From: Bimastos eiseni
Taxonomy: Eukaryota; Annelida; Clitellata; Crassiclitellata; Lumbricidae
DNA length: 64,000 nt
Direction: 5' to 3'
Assembly: GCA_959347315.1 (NCBI GenBank)
Contig: OY365810.1
Span: 4,830,832 to 4,894,831 of the forward strand
Notes under the pieces: model-generated
Told to the model about the DNA's origin: nothing
Databases searched by the model: none
The model's input: only the letters and a program-made list of their open reading frames with translations
Shown: one piece after another, positions 10,306-21,412 of the stretch
Numbering within the stretch: position 1 is the stretch's first letter
How the letters are laid out: every line of letters begins with the position of its first letter
Made by a program: the position numbers and the translations under genes

Positions 10306-12864
10306 AGAAGTCATAATTAAAATAAACATAACAAACGTATTCTATGACTTCTTTTAAGAGATATTCCACTTGCTCTGTTGGAGTCGATATGTTGCAGAAC
10401 TAGGTGCGGAAAGCTATTTGTAGCCTGTATTCGTAAGCATTGAAAGAATTTTATCATGTGTTCCGGACTTGTAGTAGCCTAGCCTATATAATGCGACATA
10501 AAATTATTATAGTCCTACTAAATCAATATGCATCGTTCTGAGTGGCCAGTAGTATAATTTGCACCAAGTTCTATACAGTGCAACAGTTGTTGCGGAATAT
10601 GAGCAGTGAATATACATAGGGGTATTATATATGAATTGCATGGGTAATAGAGATGCACTATTCTTTTTCATATTTACCCCGAGAAAGGCCTGCATAATGA
10701 TCCCTCAGGATTATGTACGAATAAGTCACTATCTAAATGGCTACTCGCTCTCATGTTCACTCATAGTTTTACGTGTCGCCGTTTCTTCGCGTAATTAACC
10801 ACAACTTGCCTCTCAGTAGCAATTGCCGTTAGTAGCCAATTTTAATTTTATTAATAAGAAACCCATTCATTATAGCTTCACGCAGGGCTTAACAATACTG
10901 TAAGTTATAATTATTAAGCCTGTGATGTTATTATTGCCATGAAACTTATGATCCTGGTAATCCCATTTTATAAACAGACGTAACAGGAACAAAGATAAGT
11001 GAAAGTCCTTCTTTTTATAATCAAAAATAAACATAGATGAATACTTATATAAGTACATTCTGATTCTGAGCGTCGATATTATGTGTGCCATATTGGCCAA
11101 TTGTTCTGCCTAAATGAGCGATTTTCTCTAAATTTCTGGGTTTCTCGTGCTAAGTTTACTCGTCATTTCTAGTTTGTAGTCTTTACGGTTCTATTGTGTA
11201 ATGTCTTGTAATTGAATATTTTTATAGCGTCCCTTCGAGATTTCTACTCATAGGCGCTTTATCTGATAACCAATTTGATGTCAGATGTAATTACAATTAA
11301 TATATTACATCAGTTAGCCAAACAATGCACAGTGGGCAGAAAGGGTATCCTGCGTGGGCTAGCGGGCACATGTGGAGCCAAACAACGCATTCCCGTCGAC
11401 AGCTGACTGGTGAGAGATAATGCCTTAGTCTGACGCTAGTTTAAGGTGGCGCATGTCCAGCTGGTCCTCGACGCATAAGCAGCACACCATAATGTCGGTC
11501 GGTAGATTGATAAGCCACCCGTGGCTAACTGTCAAGGTCACTTCAATTACCCGCGTCCGTCGTCCTCAACCAAGACGTGGGCACCAGGCTAAAAAAGGTC
11601 TACGCGGTCCGTATATGGATTAGACTTGAGCGTACATCAGAAGGATGGGCCTAATGCAGTTACATTGGCCAAGGCGATGCGAGTACAAATTGCCCGCTAA
11701 ACTTGACCAACATGAACCAAGCCTTAAAAGAAGATGCCAAGTAACGAAAATTTTGCTTCTCAGAGTTCTAGATAGTAGAGGACGTCAGGACATTTCAGCA
11801 GAAGGTTGACATTCAACAAGGCTAGTTTCATCATTCAACGGTTATATAGAACTGTTAAAACGTTCAAATCTCTCATTTGCCCTGTTCTATAAGTTGCGCA
11901 TTTCTGCAATTTTAGACTTTCAGAGTAAATAATATCTCGAGATATTTGCAATATATGACGTGAAGGCGCTTACTAAGTTAAGTCCATGTTGCGACAATGG
12001 ACAGATTGTTACATTTTGACCTGTCTCTGCGGATGTATCGATAACAGTGTAAGCTAATACGTGAGTGGCAAGTCCTGCGATGAATTGTAGTTCTAGCGAA
12101 AATCAATTTGTCAATATTTTGAAATGACGATAAATTCGAGTGAAACTATTAATATCTACGGAGATTAATTAATTGTTTTCATTCCCAAAGCGTGCAGCTT
12201 CACATGGTTCCCAATCACCGATCTACATGTATAAAGACGAGGGTCGTCTGCAGTCTTCATGGAGATCAGGTTTTACTAAAATGGTGGAACACTTTTAATG
12301 TGTGTAATTTATCATCCAAACGCCTAATCGAGCTATTAAATAGAAACATAAATTTTATCAGGTCGATTACACACACAAAAATGTTGTATTTCAATTATTG
12401 GCTAACTGAAATATCGAAAATGCTGATAACATTTATTGCATTCATTGGGACAAATCGTTTGCATACCATGGATCTAACATTTCAGTATGAGCAAGAAAAC
12501 CGCCTGTGTTATTTACGATTTGTAACTAAATTCAGTAACTGAGAATTTTAATTAAAATGTCATTAATTTATCTGACAAATGTAGCTATTTATTTGTGTAT
12601 AATTTTGTCGAAATTAACTAATTAATCGTTAATGTTTCAAAAGTTAACTTTTACAATTAATTTAATCGCCATCAGCCCAAATAGCTTTCGCAAAGGCGAT
12701 TTTTATCCCTTCTGGTCTTACCTTAGGAATATCTCTAATATCGCTTTAGATTGTGTTATTCCAAAGTATTGATATTGCAGACTCTGTTGGGTCGCATAAT
12801 AGCTAATTTTATTTATCCATTAAAAGTGATCAATGTTGGCTCATATCATAGGCTCAGGGTCTTC
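10306..12864. other. Intergenic; possible relic of a third Ly6-like gene flank
   Basis: A block at about 11740-11900 (GACATTTCAGCAGAAGGTTGAC) resembles 600-760 upstream of Ly6-like copy A, but no Ly6 exon follows it. The stretch 11336-11640 is GC-richer than its surroundings and unidentified. The plus ORF at 12192-12542 has no recognisable domain and is probably chance. Confidence 0.35.
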
Positions 12865-12867
12865 GTG

Positions 12868-13023
12868 TAAGTCCAAACTCTTGTGTATTTTCATGCAAAA
12901 TGTATGAATGCATGGCAATGCTTTCGGGTCAGTGTAAACTTCGGTGCATATACAACATGGGCTGATATCCTCGAGCTCTTCTTGTTTTTTAATATCACTA
13001 CTTTAAAAATCTATCGCAGTCAT
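12868..13023 (-). pseudogene. TRIM RING-exon remnant (first half of the RING)
   Basis: Minus-strand translation from the ATG at 13021-13023 gives a close relative of the intact TRIM N-terminus: SSDIKKQEELED, then CCICTEVYTDPKALPC and IHTFCMK. A TAA stop replaces codon 7 (13003-13005), and the frame is lost at the next zinc-ligand cysteine, so the RING cannot fold. No B-boxes or NHL exon follow on the left. The sequence upstream (13024-13370) resembles the upstream blocks of the other TRIM copies. It is the leftmost member of the cluster. Confidence 0.8.
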
Positions 13024-13375
13024 TTTTCTACCTAGTCCTAGTCCCATTCTAAAATCGAATGCATTTGCGATTTCATCATTGGGTTTGACTTAATTAAGCA
13101 TAGCACTTGGCCATCAAAGGTAAATGTGAAATTTCGATGACTCAAATAGTAGCCTATGATTGAATACAGTACTGTCGTAGTAACAAATGCGCAAAGATGC
13201 AGATTGATCGAACACAGCGATTTGTAAGGTATTAAATTTTTAATATCAATGGTGAAATATATCGATAGACTGAATGCAATGTATATATATGTATATATAT
13301 ATGTTGACAGCTGCTGTGCGCTAACCCACTTCACATTGATAGAAGTTAACAATAGAAGAGTCATTAATAATACGA
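13024..13375 (-). promoter_or_regulatory. TRIM upstream block, copy 1
   Basis: Similar sequence precedes the RING exons at 18155 and 25371. Shared phrases include CTTGGCCATCAAAGGT, GTTGATCGAACACAG-like, a TTTTAATATCAATGG-like stretch, and GACAGCTGCTGTG with ACCCAC. The conservation may reflect common descent of the duplicated segment, promoter function, or both; no core promoter element was identified. Confidence 0.35.
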
Positions 13376-15039
13376 GATTATGTATCGTTTCACTAATTTC
13401 AAGTTTTGATCAAAATATAACATAAAGATAAATGCAAATTCACGTTGATTTCTAGTTTAAAGATGTTATTCACTTAATTTCAAATGACTTATTTATAGTC
13501 GAAAATTTAAATCCGTTGATTGTCCGATTCGTTGTCAGCCACAAACAGTCGACCACTTGAGTCATCCAACAAAATTCTCGCTGGATCTTGTAATCCGTGT
13601 TTTCCATTTGAGAGAATTTCACTTTTCAAGTTCAAATCTGAATCCAATAACAAAACGCGATGGTTCCCCAGATCAGCGACCAACACGAATACTTCCCTAT
13701 CGACGGACAAATGGTTTGGGCAATTCAGTTCTTCAATGGTTGATCCAAGTTTTCTACCCAACGATTTCTTAAGTTTTCCATCTGCATCCACTATACACAC
13801 TTCATTTGAACCACGAAGATTGCTTGACTGACCGGGTAATGACCGTTGATCAGTTTTATAGAGTGCAATAGTCCTACACGTACTTGGGTGTGATGATAGA
13901 CTTAATTCTCGGATTAACTGTCCATCCGGTGAGTATTTACGTAACTTATCTTGATTATTAACTGTTAAAATGACGTTCGATTCGCTTGTAACAGATAAAG
14001 ACCATCCAAATTTGTCTGCAGTTGACCATCTGTTTATTAATTTTTCATTTGAATCGACTCACAAGATTTCCTTCCACCGACCGTAGCCCTGGTAATCGAT
14101 AGCGTAGAGACATTTATATCTGTCGGAGGATACTACTTCCCATGAAACCTTCGCACTATCGAACCTTCGGATCATAGATACAGAACCAACTGGAGTCCAG
14201 TCACAGTTTCAGTCCCTCCATCTTGAACTATTCACCTCCTCTTGTTCATGACTCTTCTAGATTGTTTTCGTTTTCAATTGATAACTCATTTCTACCAGCC
14301 GGTCTATGGTTCTTTGTGTCTGTCTGGCTGCCATTTGCTTAACATAAGTGGGTAGCCTACTGGATTTGACTCAAATCATTGTATCTTTTGAGCTCTTTGT
14401 TAAAAATATGGCATCTATTATACATTACAGCTTTTTACTGATTAGTGGAGTCTTGTCGATTTTGTCACTGGATCCACACTTTTGATGTGCAATAATTCGC
14501 ACTTCGTCCTTTAAGTCACACTGCATAAGATCTCTGCGATTAATATCTTGAGACAGTGGCACATACCATTATAGCCTCAGGACTCAACCATAACCAGTCT
14601 TACATCACAGTTCCATACAAATTTAACTAAGGGCTATATCGATCATTGCTTAGGTAGGCCTATTTTATGACAAATGTGTCGAAATACTGTAGCCAAGAAT
14701 ACATATCTTATTCAGTGAGATTGATCTCAATTACAACTAAATGGCCCAATACATCATTTTGTAGCTATTATTAGATTTTGTGTTTATTGTATTGTTAAAT
14801 TAAATCTTTAGAAGTTGGGAGTTTGAGAATGTGATTTAGGAACGACAACTCTTGGTTCATCTTCTGTTTAAGTGTAAGTTACAAGGTTTGTTTGATATGT
14901 TGGCCTTTCGGTTTAAACGGAACCATTTGTCAGTTTAATTCATTTAGCGCCACTTCAGGATAAAAAGGAGCTGGTGACGGTGGGATGCAGAAACTGGCTA
15001 ATAGCTCAGACTGATGTCGCCGCATAAGAGAAAAATAGG

Positions 15040-15310
15040 GTATGGAAAGAATTTCTCAGGTTTAAAGTGGATGCGAAGTGCAGTGTCGAAATATTATAGT
15101 GATATATCTGTAAATCGACCATAATTATATTTAGACAGTACGTTTGTGAGTGGAATCCGGGGCAGTGGAGAAGTTGTAGGGTGAGAAGGATGGTGAACGT
15201 GGACGCACGCAACACGTGCGGTGGATGAATATAATTATTAGTGGAATGAAAACTATGGTAGTGTTTAGGCTGATATTTCAAAAGAGATGGCTCGGACAGA
15301 CGAACACATT
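15040..15310. repeat. Dispersed repeat related to 19860-20180
   Basis: The stretch shares ordered phrases with 19860-20180 (GTCGAAATAT/GGCGAAATAT, GGAATCCG.GNCAG, GGATGAA..TATTAT-like, and the end GGCTCGGACAGACG against GGCTTCGGACACTCAGAC). Long minus-strand ORFs across both copies are Leu/Ser-rich and not gene-like. Confidence 0.4.
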
Positions 15311-15687
15311 TTAAGCACATATATACGTCACTAAGATGTGATAGAATAATCGGAACGAATTTCATAAACAGATTCATTCCGAAAATCAGGATCTGCATCT
15401 CAAGATTACTCCGAAATTTAAGAAAACAATGTTACTGACAAAACGCGCTATCCATTTGGTGGCTTTTTCAGATGGGACCCGCATGAACTACATACTAGTT
15501 AAATATGAGAATTAGGGTAATAATTATATAGCTGAGCTTCATGTGGGTGCTGACACAGGACAATCCGGATTTTTCTGGTGGCGGTGGGACCCGTGTGGTG
15601 GGTGCTACCGGTGTGACCGCTGTGGCAGCGTTACAGCGCCATATGATGGCCGTTGTTATTTTTATCATTATTATTAGGAGTAGCATC

Positions 15688-16140
15688 AATTGCTTGACTG
15701 TTCCTTTATACTTATCCAATTCTTTAATAAGTTTTCTCTGTTGGTTTTAAGTGAATTGTTATTCGATTTCTCTGCATTAAGTTCCTTCTTTAGTTTGTCG
15801 TTGCTGACATTTACTGCTTTCATCACTGTTGTGTTATCATCCAATTCTTGCTTCAGTGTCCCAATTTGTGCCTTATAATCCGCTCTTTCCTTGTCATTTT
15901 TAAATTTAAGTGAATTGTTATTCGATTTCTCAGCATCAAGTTCCTGTTTTAGTTTGTCGTGGTTGACCTGAAGTGCGTCCATTGTTGCTTTATTGTTCTC
16001 CAGTTCCCGCTTCATTTCCTCAATGTGTGCTTCATAGTCACCTCTCAGTTCATCATTTTCTTGCTTTAGGGTGTTAATCTCTTTTAATTGTTCTGCTAAT
16101 AAAATCTGATTGGTTGTTTTCTTTGGCTTCGAGTTTTCTT
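15688..16140 (-). pseudogene. Coiled-coil exon of the TRIM pseudogene with internal duplication
   Basis: The acceptor GCATTTTCAG precedes position 16140, and the frame (SKPKKTTNQILLAEQLKEIN...) matches exon 2 of the intact gene. Compared with that exon it has an extra repeat: the phrase DKLKQELDAEKSNNNSLK occurs again as DKLKKELNAEKSNNNSLK about 47 codons later, with the DNA phrase TTTAAGTGAATTGTTATTCG present at both places. Near 15725 a one-base deletion moves the reading into the frame of the ORF at 15495-15719. Confidence 0.7.
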
Positions 16141-16500
16141 CTGAAAATGCACAGAAATTTGATTTAATATTCCCTTAATTATATATAATTGATTCATCCC
16201 ATTCAATGATAAATTTTTTGATGACTTCTGGCACACTGAGGTCAACGCACAGGGAATTAGCAATAGCACACGAAACACAAGCCCGAACATGTCGCTAACG
16301 ACAGGGCAGGTCTACAAATACGCACACTCATGGTCAACTGACGCTACAATGCTTAATTTATAAGCGCTCATCTGAAGAACAAAGATAAACTTGCGAACTA
16401 CATAACATATACACGTAGATGTCTAAATGTATCATAAATGCAAATAATGGTTCGCTAAAATTAAATGTGAGCCGGAAGGTTTACATTTACAGTTGTACAC

Positions 16501-16837
16501 GGGTCTAGGACGTTACCCCCCGGACATTACCCCATTGCATTACATAATTAAAGCATGTATGTGTATGTATGAATATTAATTATGTATGCAATGATGCATG
16601 TACGCATATAGGCATGCAAGTATGTATGTGTGTATGTGTGCGTATGCATATAGACATATATGTATGTATGTATTGCAGGTATGTATGTATGTATGTGTGT
16701 ATGTACACATGTATACATGTATGTATGTATGTATAAATGTATGTAAATATTGTGATGTCCGGGAGGGGTAATGTCTGGGGGTAATGTTCTAGAGGTAATA
16801 TTCGAAGGTAATGTCCGGGGGGTAATGTCCTGATACC
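16501..16837. mobile_element. 337-bp non-autonomous DNA transposon with 9-bp target duplications and an (ATGT)n core
   Basis: Perfect direct repeats GTTGTACAC flank it at 16492-16500 and 16838-16846. The ends are inverted: the left reads GGGTCTAGGACGTTACCCCC then CGGACATTACCCC, and the right, reverse complemented, reads GGTATCAGGACATTACCCCC then CGGACATTACC. The core (about 16555-16745) is an imperfect TATG tetranucleotide tract and there is no ORF for a transposase. A 9-bp duplication suggests a Mutator-like mobiliser; this is inference. It lies in the intron between exons 1 and 2 of the TRIM pseudogene. Confidence 0.8.
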
Positions 16838-18155
16838 GTTGTACACATGTATATTGGGAAATACGGACTGTTGCGCTGTTGCGTAATTTAGAACGCAATG
16901 GGGAAACGATGGCCAATATGATGCTAATTTATAAAACTGGTCTACTCTATACGAACAATGGCTTTTACAGCACTTTAAGTGGTGCTTTTACGAATGAAAT
17001 CACTTACTTTTAATTTCTCCAACCAAGTTGCCACAATCTTCCAATATAACAAGCTCTTCTAGTTCAGATTGCCTAAAACAGAACTTGAATTCCAGAATTC
17101 CAATTTCATTAATTGGTTGGAACTCTTCCTGCAGCTTATTCACTTTAATTGACAAGTCAGAAAATGCTCTGCAGATGTCACTAGCCGATCCTTCAGTCAC
17201 AATTCTTTGACAATGAGAATTGTAACTCTCTACCTTAGATAGATAGGCATCAATATCGTCGGTTGACATTTGGATTTCTTTCAATTTGCTTTGTCTTTCC
17301 GAAGATAGACTGTCGAGAAGACTATTTGCATGGTGTTCAACTAACTGCTTTACATCGTCTTTTCTCTTCACTACATCACATCCTAGATTTTTTACCTGTC
17401 CCTGTATTTCCTTCTTCACCTTCAGGAGCTCCGTCTTTTTTGTTTTAGCCTGTGCAATGCAACCATTCGTGACTTCAGTATTGCTTTGTATCTGCTTCCG
17501 AAAGTCATCCATACATTTGTTCACGTAAGAACCGTCATGGTTTCTGTGTCCATGAATGAAGCAAATGGCGCATACAACTGCTTTACAGTCCGCACAATAT
17601 ATTTCCAGAACCTTTTGCTCATGAACTTCACAAACACTTGGTGCCAGATCTTTCAACTCATTTTTCTCAACACTGAATTCGCTAATTGCGATCAATTTGT
17701 GATTCTTTGTCAATTTAAATTTCCGGTGTTCAATGCAACATTCTTCGCATAAATTGTACTTGCAATCAACGCAATATGTATCAGCTGTTGGCGCTACTTT
17801 ACCTGATTGGTCCGTGCTTTCTTCCAAACACAGAGAGCATAAGGGCTTCGCATCCGCAGATGGCTCTGAAGCCTTTGACAGTTGTATGAGTCTCTCAATG
17901 AAGAAATGTTTTGGTAGTCCATGAAATCCTTCTGCTGGAATCTTGGAACAGTTGTCTACAGATTGGACAAGGCATCTCATCTCCAGGTCCTTTTTTTGTT
18001 TTAAGCCCAGTATCTTGTATACATTTCATGCAGAATGTATGATGACATGGCAAGTCTTTCGGATAGGTGAAGATTTCGGTGCATACACAACATGTAGTCA
18101 TGTCATCGAGCTCCTGCTGTTTCTTATCACCACTGTCGAAATCTTTTGCATCCAT

Positions 18156-18720
18156 GTTTCTACCTAGTCGGTTTCTTAAATCAAAGCACTTTCGTTTTCA
18201 CAGTTGACTTTTCCGTAATTACGAATAGAACTTGGCCATCAAAGGTTAACGTCGCGTAGAAGAAAATTCCGATTACTCAAACAGGAACCTAGGACTGAAA
18301 ACGGTCTAAGTTACAAATACGTGAAGATGCAAGTTGATCGAACACAGCAATGTATAAGAAACTAAAGTTTTAATACAATATCTATTATTGATGGACTGAA
18401 TGCAATGTCGACAGCTGCTGTGTGATGACCCACGTCACATAGGCTTAGATAGCAGTCATTAGTTCTCTGTACTTCACACCTACTTCTGTTGACATTATCA
18501 AGCACCTATCATTTAGAGCAAGATGTAACAGGTGTTGAACATCATTGTCTTGCAATAGAAATATACTGTATTAAGAGGTACGAGTTTAATTTTTTTAAAT
18601 TAATAATCATGCCGTCTCGATCTGATCTGGTGACCCAAAGGAATTTCTGCCGGGTCTCCTATTATTTACAGTTTTTGCACATAAATCAGTGCCCAGTACT
18701 ATAGCAGTAGGCCTACTCAG
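18156..18720 (-). promoter_or_regulatory. TRIM upstream block, copy 2
   Basis: It sits directly upstream of the pseudogene ATG and is similar in order to 13024-13375, 25380-25850 and 26280-26590. Shared phrases: AACTTGGCCATCAAAGGT, AAAGTTTTAATA, TCGACAGCTGCTGTGTGATG, TCTGTACTTCACACCTA, CAAGATGTAACAGGTGTTGAAC. The 18560-18720 part also resembles 26440-26590 and 39230-39390. Function is inferred only from position and conservation. Confidence 0.4.
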
Positions 18721-19200
18721 ATCTTACCATCTGCTTCAGCCTATATTAAGCTTTAGTTCGTAGGTATATAATTTTGCAGTCAACAGAGTTATATTCAGTC
18801 GCATTGAATATTGCATTTTAAATTTGTATTAGGCTACACAGACGACACCACGAAGCACATGCGTCCTACGTGTACAATGTACAATCTTCTATAACGACAG
18901 GTGGATATTCGTCTGATTAATAACAAAGACACAGAGAAGGTCACCCAAAGACACAGAAAAGGTCACCCACAGACACAGAGAAGGTCACCCACAGTATCTA
19001 TGAGACCTTAAATTGAGAATGATTGGAAGATGTTTTTACTGAAATGCGTGAATAATCACACCTAAATCATATCATCGCCAAAATCCTGATAATAAAAATG
19101 GGCGATCAATTGCAGCATGGTAAGGGTTGGATATTAATTTTGTCTGAAGGGTAAGGCCTCGTCTTCAGGGTTTGAGCACAAAGTGGCTTACCCTTCAAAG
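18721..19200. other. Intergenic, short local repeat
   Basis: The phrase AGACACAGAGAAGGTCACCC recurs three times in tandem-like fashion (18930-18990) and in part at 19640. No gene is seen. Confidence 0.5.
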
Positions 19201-19560
19201 CGACCAGGTTATTATTATTATTATTATTGTCATTATTATTATTATATTATTTTATCATTATTCGGCATAAACATAATCTGACTAACTGAGCCTATTTTGA
19301 CTATTGTAATAAATTGCGTTTTTTCCAGCATGAAACCTGAATAAACGAACATTGATTGATTGATCAATAATATTATTAACCCTTACTACTCCAATTATTA
19401 TATGAAACGCTTTAAAATTGGCCGCTCCCAGCGGCCTCAGGAGTGGTAAGGGTTAATGTTGTTGTTGTTGTCGTAGATTGTTATTTCTGTTGCTATTGCT
19501 AATATTAATATTACTATTATTGTTGTTGCTGTTGTTGTTACTATTGTTGTGACCACTTTT
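19201..19560. repeat. (ATT)n and (TTG)n microsatellite tracts
   Basis: TTATTATTA units occur at about 19208-19256 and GTTGTTGTT/ACTATTGTT units at about 19457-19550. Confidence 0.9.
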
Positions 19561-19859
19561 TTAGCATGAAAAGGTCGTCAAAAGTGCATACGTTCTAAAT
19601 TTTTCTGTTACCAAAAGCGGCTTTTCGTTTAATTATTGGCAAAGACACAGTGAAGGTCACCGAAAGTGTCAGAGTAATTAAATATGGAATGGAAGTTCTA
19701 TCAAACTGATTTACGAAAAGTAAAACGCTTAATTAGAACATGAAACAACGGCATGGCACATGTGATGTATTTAGTTAGTTGAATAGTGAACGAATGCCAC
19801 ATGTAGGTTTGCATTACGCTAAAATGTGATGCAGAAACTATAGAAGAAGTAGAGATTAA

Positions 19860-20180
19860 AGTAATTTCTGAAGCTGACAGAGAAGTAGATGAGAGGTGCT
19901 GTGGCGAAATATGACGGCGATAATATTTGGTAGCACGCGGCTGAGTTGAGTGAAAGCACATGTATGGAATCCGAGACAGCGGAGGGGAAGAGGAATAGGA
20001 GGAGTAGAGGAGGAGGAGGAGAGGAGGAAGATGACGAGGAGGAAGAGGAGAGGAGGAAGAGGAATGAGCGTTGATGCAAACACAATTGTGCTGCGGATCA
20101 ATACTATTGGTGGGATGAAACAATGGCGGCGTTGAGACCGGGATTTGAAAAGAAGAGAGGCTTCGGACACTCAGACAAAA
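19860..20180. repeat. Dispersed repeat related to 15040-15310, interrupted by a (GGA)n tract
   Basis: Left and right parts match the other copy; a purine GAGGAGGA tract (about 19979-20063) has expanded in the middle. ORFs rich in Ser/Pro/Leu on the minus strand are artefacts of that tract. Confidence 0.45.
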
Positions 20181-20214
20181 CTGTCAGACATGCAGGACAT
20201 CAAGTTCGAAAAAT

Positions 20215-20776
20215 CGGCACTCCCTCTAGCGGCGGTCCCAAATTAAAAACATATCAAAACGCGAACACTATAAAATATTCTACTTTGGCATGATTCTTGT
20301 CATCCATCCCCTGTTTCCTAAGCATGATTCTTTCGATCAACCCCTTTTCTACTCACGCATGATACATTTCATCAATCCCACTTATACTTAGGCATGATTC
20401 ATTACACCAACCCACCTACTTGTCAAAAATCTTTTCATTATTCTTGCTTCCATTCAAATCTAAACCTTATCATCCATCCAGCTTCTGATTAGACGTGATT
20501 CTCTTCACTATTCCAGCTGAACATTATGCTCTTCACTATTCCCGCTTCCATCTAGGCGGACATCTGTTCAACATTGCGTCTTCTGTATTAAACGGCATTC
20601 TTTTATCAATCCAGATCAAGCCTAACAGAATAGTTTCCATTCATCTTTCCAGCTTCTAGTTTTCATTGTTCCACACATTAAAACAAAGACTTCTAACTTT
20701 CAAGGCAAACATAATTTGTCTGTAAGATTTTTGTACTAAGCCTATTTAATTTGGGACCGCCGCTTGGAGAAGTGCC
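20215..20776. mobile_element. About 560-bp inverted-repeat element filled with a degenerate minisatellite
   Basis: The left end (20215-20244) ends with AGCGGCGGTCCCAAATTA, and the right end (20747-20776) begins with its perfect inverse TAATTTGGGACCGCCGCTT. The outer bases (GGCACT.. and ..AGTGCC) also pair, so the inverted repeats are about 30 bp. The inside holds imperfect units of 30-35 bp resembling the reverse complement of GAAGCTGGATTGATGAAAAG. No transposase ORF. A target-site duplication was not identified, so the class is unknown. Confidence 0.75.
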
Positions 20777-21412
20777 AATAAATCAAATCCGAAACTCAAG
20801 ATTGGCATCTCACAGGAACACCGAAAATAAGGAAATTGAATTGTGGACAAAATGCGTCGCGTATCCGTTGGTACCACATGAAAAGCTCACCGACGTGACC
20901 CACATTGGCTTTATGCTGGTGCATTTTTATCAAGACATTTGCTGCGAAGAGACACACTATTCTATGCAAGTAATGTGTGGCGTTAGGCAACGTGAGAGAA
21001 TCTGGATGTTGGTAGTAAGAGTTGTAGTTAAAGTTGTCAGTAGTTGTACAGTAAGACGTGATTAAGGTACATGTAGTATACAGATAACTGGTGACATGTT
21101 AAGTGAATAAAGTATCAATTGCTGAGGGCATCTTGGCGTTTGGCGATGGATGATGTATTTACTAGTTATATAATAGTCATTCATTGTTCATTGTTGAACG
21201 ATTTTTAATAAATTATTTCCTCTAATTAAGAAAAGTGATAGACCTACGTCATTGCTTCGCGTTCTTTTAAAGTTTGTTCAGAATATTTCTATCGTTTAAG
21301 TAAAAGGTTGAACGCCATAATCAAATTACATGGCCCAACATGGGTCGATCACTGAAGCTAAAACAAATGAAATAGACTAGGTCTAAGTTTCGATGTTGTA
21401 TCTTAATTATTG
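20777..21412. other. Intergenic, 3' side of the intact TRIM gene
   Basis: The plus ORF at 20751-21065 crosses the end of the inverted-repeat element and has no recognisable domain. The region from about 20990 loosely resembles 39060-39240 (phrase ACATGTTAAG.GAAT.AAGT). Confidence 0.35.

Larger units (their letters stand above)
13507..18155 (-). pseudogene. TRIM-NHL pseudogene (RING, B-boxes, coiled coil, NHL), at least three lesions
   Basis: It has the same three-exon plan as the intact gene at 21413-25371. Exon 1 is 18155-17008 (ATG at 18153-18155, donor AAAA/GTAAGT); exon 2 starts at 16140; the NHL exon remnant runs from about 14200 to a TAA at 13507-13509. Lesions: (1) one extra G at 17945/17946 shifts the frame just after the RING CPIC motif; (2) one base is missing near 15725 in the coiled-coil exon; (3) an in-frame TGA at 14059-14061 in the NHL part, where the intact gene has Arg. 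The 5' end of the NHL exon is not recognisable. RING and B-box cysteines are otherwise well kept, so decay is recent or some lesions are assembly errors. Three in one gene favour a true pseudogene. Confidence 0.85.

Noticed and set aside
12192..12542. 116-aa plus ORF
   Set aside because: No domain, no paralogue in the window, no splice or start support; composition is like that of the AT-rich background.
15006..15398. 130-aa minus ORF inside the TRIM pseudogene
   Set aside because: It lies in an intron and overlaps a dispersed repeat also present at 19.9 kb.
16548..16916. Two minus ORFs (122 and 88 aa) rich in His, Tyr, Ile and Thr
   Set aside because: They are the translation of the (ATGT)n core of the 337-bp mobile element.
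17028..17924. Plus-strand ORFs opposite the TRIM pseudogene, and similarly 21546-22068 and 24450-25434 opposite the intact gene
   Set aside because: They are antisense shadows of coding exons, full of the reverse-complement codons of TRIM domains.
19701..20170. Minus ORFs of 88-140 aa rich in Ser, Pro and Leu
   Set aside because: They read through a (GGA)n tract and a dispersed repeat; no conserved domain or splice structure.
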